From Betaproteobacteria bacterium (GTDB lineage Bacteria > Pseudomonadota > Gammaproteobacteria > Burkholderiales > SG8-39), in assembly GCA_022340285.1 (NCBI GenBank), contig JAJDOG010000002.1, forward strand, positions 20,881 to 84,880: a DNA stretch of 64,000 nt, read 5' to 3'. Below, piece by piece: positions 61,050-64,000 of the stretch. Both the position numbers and the translations under genes were made by a program. Position 1 is the stretch's first letter; the number at the start of each line of letters is the position of its first letter. The notes below the pieces were generated by a model that ran no database searches, had not been told where the DNA came from, and saw only the letters and a list, made by a program, of their open reading frames with translations.

Positions 61050-61937
61050 TCAGAGACGCTCGTCGATCACGACCAACGTCCGAGCTTCGATGCTCTCGCG
61101 GGGCACGAAATCGGTCGGGCAGGCGGGATTCCGGAAGCCGGTGTGCGGCATGAATCGTGCACGTCCGTCGGCGCGCGAGTCGTAGCACTTCAGCAGCAGC
61201 ACCTCGTCCGGCCGCATCGCGGACGCATAGAACCATCGGTGGGCCGGATTGTGGCGAAGCGAATAGATCTGGCCGCTGTGACGCGGCGTCGCCAGGTCGC
61301 CCTCGCCGAAGTGATGAATGTCCGTCGCAACCAGATCGTCGGGCGAGACGCTGCGTGCATCGCAAAGTGCGAGAGGATTGTCGAACACCGGACCGACGAT
61401 CGGTCGCCAAAGATTGACGAACAGGACGCGCCGGTCGGCGAGATCCGATCGCCCCGCCGCATCAAGGATCTCGCGCTTGCGCTTCGGCCCCGATTCCTCC
61501 GTGTAGTCGTTGTGCGCCTGGTCGACCGGCACTCGCACCCCAGGTTCGCCGCGCGCCGCTCGCACCGCGCTGCGCACGTTGTGGTCGAACACGATCACCG
61601 CGAGCGCGCCCGTGATCGCCTGCATCGTGTCCCGCACCTCGGGGTAGTAGCGTTCCTGGACCGCGGCGTCGTCGTAGAAATCCGTGAAGGCCGTGCGATG
61701 CGAGTGCAACGCGAATCCGTGCTCGTCCAGGTTGAGGCGGTCCGCGACGGGGCGTGCGTCGTGGATCGCCACCACGTGCTGGACCGACTCGGGGCGCACC
61801 GTGGCGAGCCCGCTGTTAGGTGGGTAGACGCGCACCTCGGCCCGATCGATGCCGGGTGCGATATAGCTCAGCCGCGCGTGGACCGCGGAAAGCTCGTCTG
61901 ATTCGGCTGCGCGGGTCGATACGGACTTGGGCGGCAT
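61050..61937 (-). CDS. CmcJ/NvfI family (AsaB-like) oxidoreductase
   Basis: A 295-residue protein matching the CmcJ/NvfI group of Fe/2-oxoglutarate-fold-related enzymes and AsaB-type proteins. Recognisable blocks are LNLDEHGFALHSHRTAFTDF, VPVDQAHNDYTEESGPKR, FVNLWRPI and YSLRHNPAHRWFYASAMRPDE, then VLLLKCYDS. Some characterised relatives act in antibiotic or alkaloid pathways, but bacterial homologues like this one are mostly unassigned. It is convergent with the antiporter gene and divergent from the sigma factor gene. Confidence 0.82.
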   Translation of the reverse strand: MPPKSVSTRAAESDELSAVHARLSYIAPGIDRAEVRVYPPNSGLATVRPESVQHVVAIHDARPVADRLNLDEHGFALHSHRTAFTDFYDDAAVQERYYPEVRDTMQAITGALAVIVFDHNVRSAVRAARGEPGVRVPVDQAHNDYTEESGPKRKREILDAAGRSDLADRRVLFVNLWRPIVGPVFDNPLALCDARSVSPDDLVATDIHHFGEGDLATPRHSGQIYSLRHNPAHRWFYASAMRPDEVLLLKCYDSRADGRARFMPHTGFRNPACPTDFVPRESIEARTLVVIDERL

Positions 61938-62085
61938 GGCGGAACGGTACTGAGGGGGTCCGGCTCTGTCAATCGCGGTCGCGCAGACCCCATTTGCCGG
62001 CTGAACACCGGCGCGGTAGACAATTCGACCCGAAGGGGCGTGTAATCACGTCGCTTCGACGAAGGCTTTTTCCCGCAGTCCACAC

Positions 62086-63375
62086 ATGGATTCTCACTCT
62101 GCATCTGCCGCGCAGCTTCCACCTGTCAGCGAGGAGGCGAGCGAGGGAGTGCGCGCGACGGTGGCGGCAATCTACCGCGCCGAGTCGCGGCGGGTCTTCG
62201 CCACGCTCGTGCGCTTGCTCGGGGACCTCGATCTCGCCGAAGAGGCTCTGCACGACGCGTTCCGGGCGGCGCTCGAACAATGGCCGCGCGACGGCGTGCC
62301 CACCAATCCACGCGCCTGGCTGGTGTCGGCCGGCCGCTTCAAGGCGATCGACGGCATTCGCCGACGAGCGCGGTTTGTCGCGATCGAGCACGTCGCCGAG
62401 CAGGTCGACGCACTGGCCGACGAGACGGCGGAGCGCGACGACGAAGGCATCGAGGACGATCGGCTGCGCCTGATCTTCACCTGCTGCCACCCCGCGCTTT
62501 CGCCGGATGCGCAAGTTGCGCTCACGCTGCGCGAAGTGTGCGACCTCACGACCGAGGAGATCGCGCGGGCGTTCCTGAGCGCCGCGCCGACGCTCGCGCA
62601 GCGCATCGTGCGCGCCAAGGCGAAAATCCGCGACGCCCGCATTCCCTACCAGGTTCCGACGCCGGACGAGCTGCCGCAGCGGCTGGATAGCGTGCTGCGC
62701 GTGATCTACCTGGTGTTCAACGAGGGCTATATGGCATCCGCTGGGGAATCGCTGACCCGGATCGACCTTTCCGGCGAGGCGATCCGGCTCGGACGGCTGC
62801 TGGTCGAGCTCCTTCCAGAGCCGGAGGCGATGGGCCTGTTGGCGCTCATGCTGCTTCAGGAATCGCGTCGCGCCGCGCGGACGACGGAAACGGGCGACCT
62901 GGTACTCCTGAACGACCAGGACCGCTCGCTCTGGAACCGGGATCAGATCGCGGCGGGGCTGGCGCTCGTGGAGCGCGCGCTTGCATCGCGTCGCTTCGGG
63001 TCCTACACACTGCAGGCGGCGATCGCGGCCGTGCACGCCGACGCGCCGAGCGCCGATGCGACGGACTGGGCCGAGATCGTCGGACTCTACGATGTGCTCC
63101 TGCGGGCAACGCCGTCGCCGATCGTGGAGCTGAATCGCGCCGTGGCCGTGGCGATGCGCGACGGCCCGGCCGCCGGGCTGGCAATCGTCGATGAGCTCCT
63201 CGCGCGCGGCAACCTCGACGACTACCATCTCGCGCACGCGACACAGGCCGATCTCTGCCGGCGGCTCGGCAAGACCGTGGAGGCGCGGGCTGCATATGGT
63301 CGTGCGGCGGCGCTCGCGCAGCAGGGGCCCGAGCGCCGGTTTCTCGAGCGGCGGCTGGCCGAACTGGAGAATTGA
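62086..63375 (+). CDS. ECF-type RNA polymerase sigma factor with C-terminal TPR-like domain (ECF42)
   Basis: A 429-residue sigma factor. Sigma-70 region 2 is at ~30-100 (VFATLVRLLGDLDLAEEALHD, then ARAWLVSAGRFKAIDGIRRR in degenerate form) and region 4 at ~140-190 (ALTLREVCDLTTEEIARAFL). Then a long helical C-terminal extension of about 220 residues typical of ECF42 replaces an anti-sigma factor. ECF42 genes are paired with DGPF/YCII-type genes, and one follows 73 bases downstream. It probably activates that gene and the adjoining ABC genes. Confidence 0.9.
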   Translation: MDSHSASAAQLPPVSEEASEGVRATVAAIYRAESRRVFATLVRLLGDLDLAEEALHDAFRAALEQWPRDGVPTNPRAWLVSAGRFKAIDGIRRRARFVAIEHVAEQVDALADETAERDDEGIEDDRLRLIFTCCHPALSPDAQVALTLREVCDLTTEEIARAFLSAAPTLAQRIVRAKAKIRDARIPYQVPTPDELPQRLDSVLRVIYLVFNEGYMASAGESLTRIDLSGEAIRLGRLLVELLPEPEAMGLLALMLLQESRRAARTTETGDLVLLNDQDRSLWNRDQIAAGLALVERALASRRFGSYTLQAAIAAVHADAPSADATDWAEIVGLYDVLLRATPSPIVELNRAVAVAMRDGPAAGLAIVDELLARGNLDDYHLAHATQADLCRRLGKTVEARAAYGRAAALAQQGPERRFLERRLAELEN

Positions 63376-63448
63376 TGCACGCGGTGTCGAATTGGCTCGG
63401 GGCCATTCGACGAGTAGGATCAACCACTGCCAAGCCGGGAGCTTATTC

Positions 63449-63817
63449 ATGAAATATCTGTGCCTGGTGTATCTCGACGAGAGCGCCCCGCAGCACGTCG
63501 CCGACAGCGATTGCCTCGCCTACGATGCAGCGATCCGCGCGAGCGGTCATTGCATCGCCTCCGAGGCGCTGCAACCCGTGCGGACCGCGACGACGGTGCG
63601 GGTCCGGAACGGACAGGTGTCCGTCACCGACGGTCCGTTCGCGGAGACCAAGGAGCAGCTCGCCGGGTTCTATCTCATCGACGCCAAGGACCTCGACGAA
63701 GCGATCGCACTGGCCGCGCGGATCCCTCCGGCGCAGGAAGGCTCCGTCGAAGTGCGGCCGATCCGGCCGATCCGGGAAATCGCCTCCCAATCGGGAGCGA
63801 GCGTGGCGCATGGATAG
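63449..63817 (+). CDS. DGPF/YCII-family protein, partner of the ECF42 sigma factor
   Basis: A 122-residue dimeric alpha-beta barrel protein of the YCII type. It opens [11 protein letters not shown] and carries the diagnostic DGPF at 61-64 in [21 protein letters not shown] proteins are the usual targets of ECF42 sigma factors; their reaction is unknown. Its stop overlaps the start of the ABC ATPase gene by eight bases, so that gene belongs to the same transcript. Confidence 0.92.
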   Translation: MKYLCLVYLDESAPQHVADSDCLAYDAAIRASGHCIASEALQPVRTATTVRVRNGQVSVTDGPFAETKEQLAGFYLIDAKDLDEAIALAARIPPAQEGSVEVRPIRPIREIASQSGASVAHG

Positions 63818-64000
63818 GGTTGACCCCACAGCGGTTCAGTCGGTCATCTCGATCGCCGGGCTGACCAAGACCTACGCTTCGGGCCTGCAAGCGCTGAAGC
63901 GCGTCGATCTGGAGATCCGCCGCGGCGAGATCTTCGCGCTCCTCGGTCCGAACGGGGCGGGCAAGACGACGCTGATCAGCATCGTCTGCGGCATCGTCAC
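63810..64000 (+). CDS. ABC-2 type transporter ATP-binding protein, 3' cut by window edge
   Basis: The first 63 residues of an ABC ATPase. A start at ATG 63810 is followed by the opening strand [19 protein letters not shown] and an intact Walker [16 protein letters not shown]. The sequence resembles DrrA/CcmA-type ATPases of ABC-2 exporters. The rest lies beyond the window. It overlaps the DGPF gene, suggesting an ECF42-controlled export system. Confidence 0.85.
   Translation, partial: MDRVDPTAVQSVISIAGLTKTYASGLQALKRVDLEIRRGEIFALLGPNGAGKTTLISIVCGIV

Overview
The window is GC-rich, densely coded DNA that looks like a Betaproteobacterium, most likely in or near Burkholderiales. Taxonomy is inferred from gene content, not from a marker gene. 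The inference rests on two high-affinity branched-chain/aromatic-acid (Liv-type) ABC systems with Tat-like binding proteins, LysR/TetR/MarR regulators, a tannase-family esterase, an NAGGN osmolyte operon, a bufferin (HvfABC/DoxX) operon, a single PEP carboxylase and an ECF42/DGPF pair. I found no rRNA, tRNA, CRISPR array, insertion sequence or phage gene.

Layout. 1-7.1 kb: the 3' part of a HpaB-type flavin hydroxylase, an osmC-flavoprotein pair, a DUF2182 membrane protein, a TetR regulator with an extra N-terminal helix-turn-helix, and a secreted tannase-family esterase. 7.4-12.4 kb: Liv transporter 1 (SBP-LivH-LivM-LivG-LivF), with a palindrome and a promoter-like site upstream and hairpins between genes. 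12.4-16.5 kb: a Na+/H+ antiporter, a two-domain VOC protein and a second copy of the osmC-flavoprotein pair. 16.7-23.7 kb: an N-acetylglutaminylglutamine amide (NAGGN) operon (asnO-ngg-M42 peptidase-OPT transporter) divergent from a MarR gene, with a visible promoter and operator. 23.8-36.1 kb: a double-thioredoxin protein, cupin, TPP enzyme and FAD dehydrogenase, then a LysR regulator divergent from Liv transporter 2, in which LivM, LivG and LivF are fused into one 845-residue protein, followed by an aldehyde dehydrogenase.

36.7-43.7 kb is the most interesting region. It has a sigma-54 activator, a FapF-like coiled-coil/beta-barrel outer-membrane protein and, convergently, an operon for a 617-residue glycine-rich secreted protein, a 121-residue secreted protein sharing its C-terminal module, a FapD-like C39 protease and a 296-residue secreted protein. 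I read it as a divergent Fap-like functional-amyloid or surface-fibre system. Sigma-54-type promoters can be seen in front of both the fibre gene and the barrel gene.

44-49.2 kb: a fatty-acid desaturase, the bufferin operon hvfA-hvfB-hvfC-doxX, and divergently a cupredoxin plus FTR1 iron permease behind a Fur box. 49.2-54.7 kb: a GST and an SDR-fold protein, then a DHDPS-family lyase, an FAD dehydrogenase, a 2Fe-2S-only protein and a di-haem cytochrome c that could form a short electron-transfer chain. 54.9-64 kb: PEP carboxylase, a TTC38-like TPR protein, a cation/proton antiporter, a CmcJ/NvfI-family protein, an ECF42 sigma factor with its DGPF partner, and the start of an ABC-2 type ATPase gene cut by the window edge.
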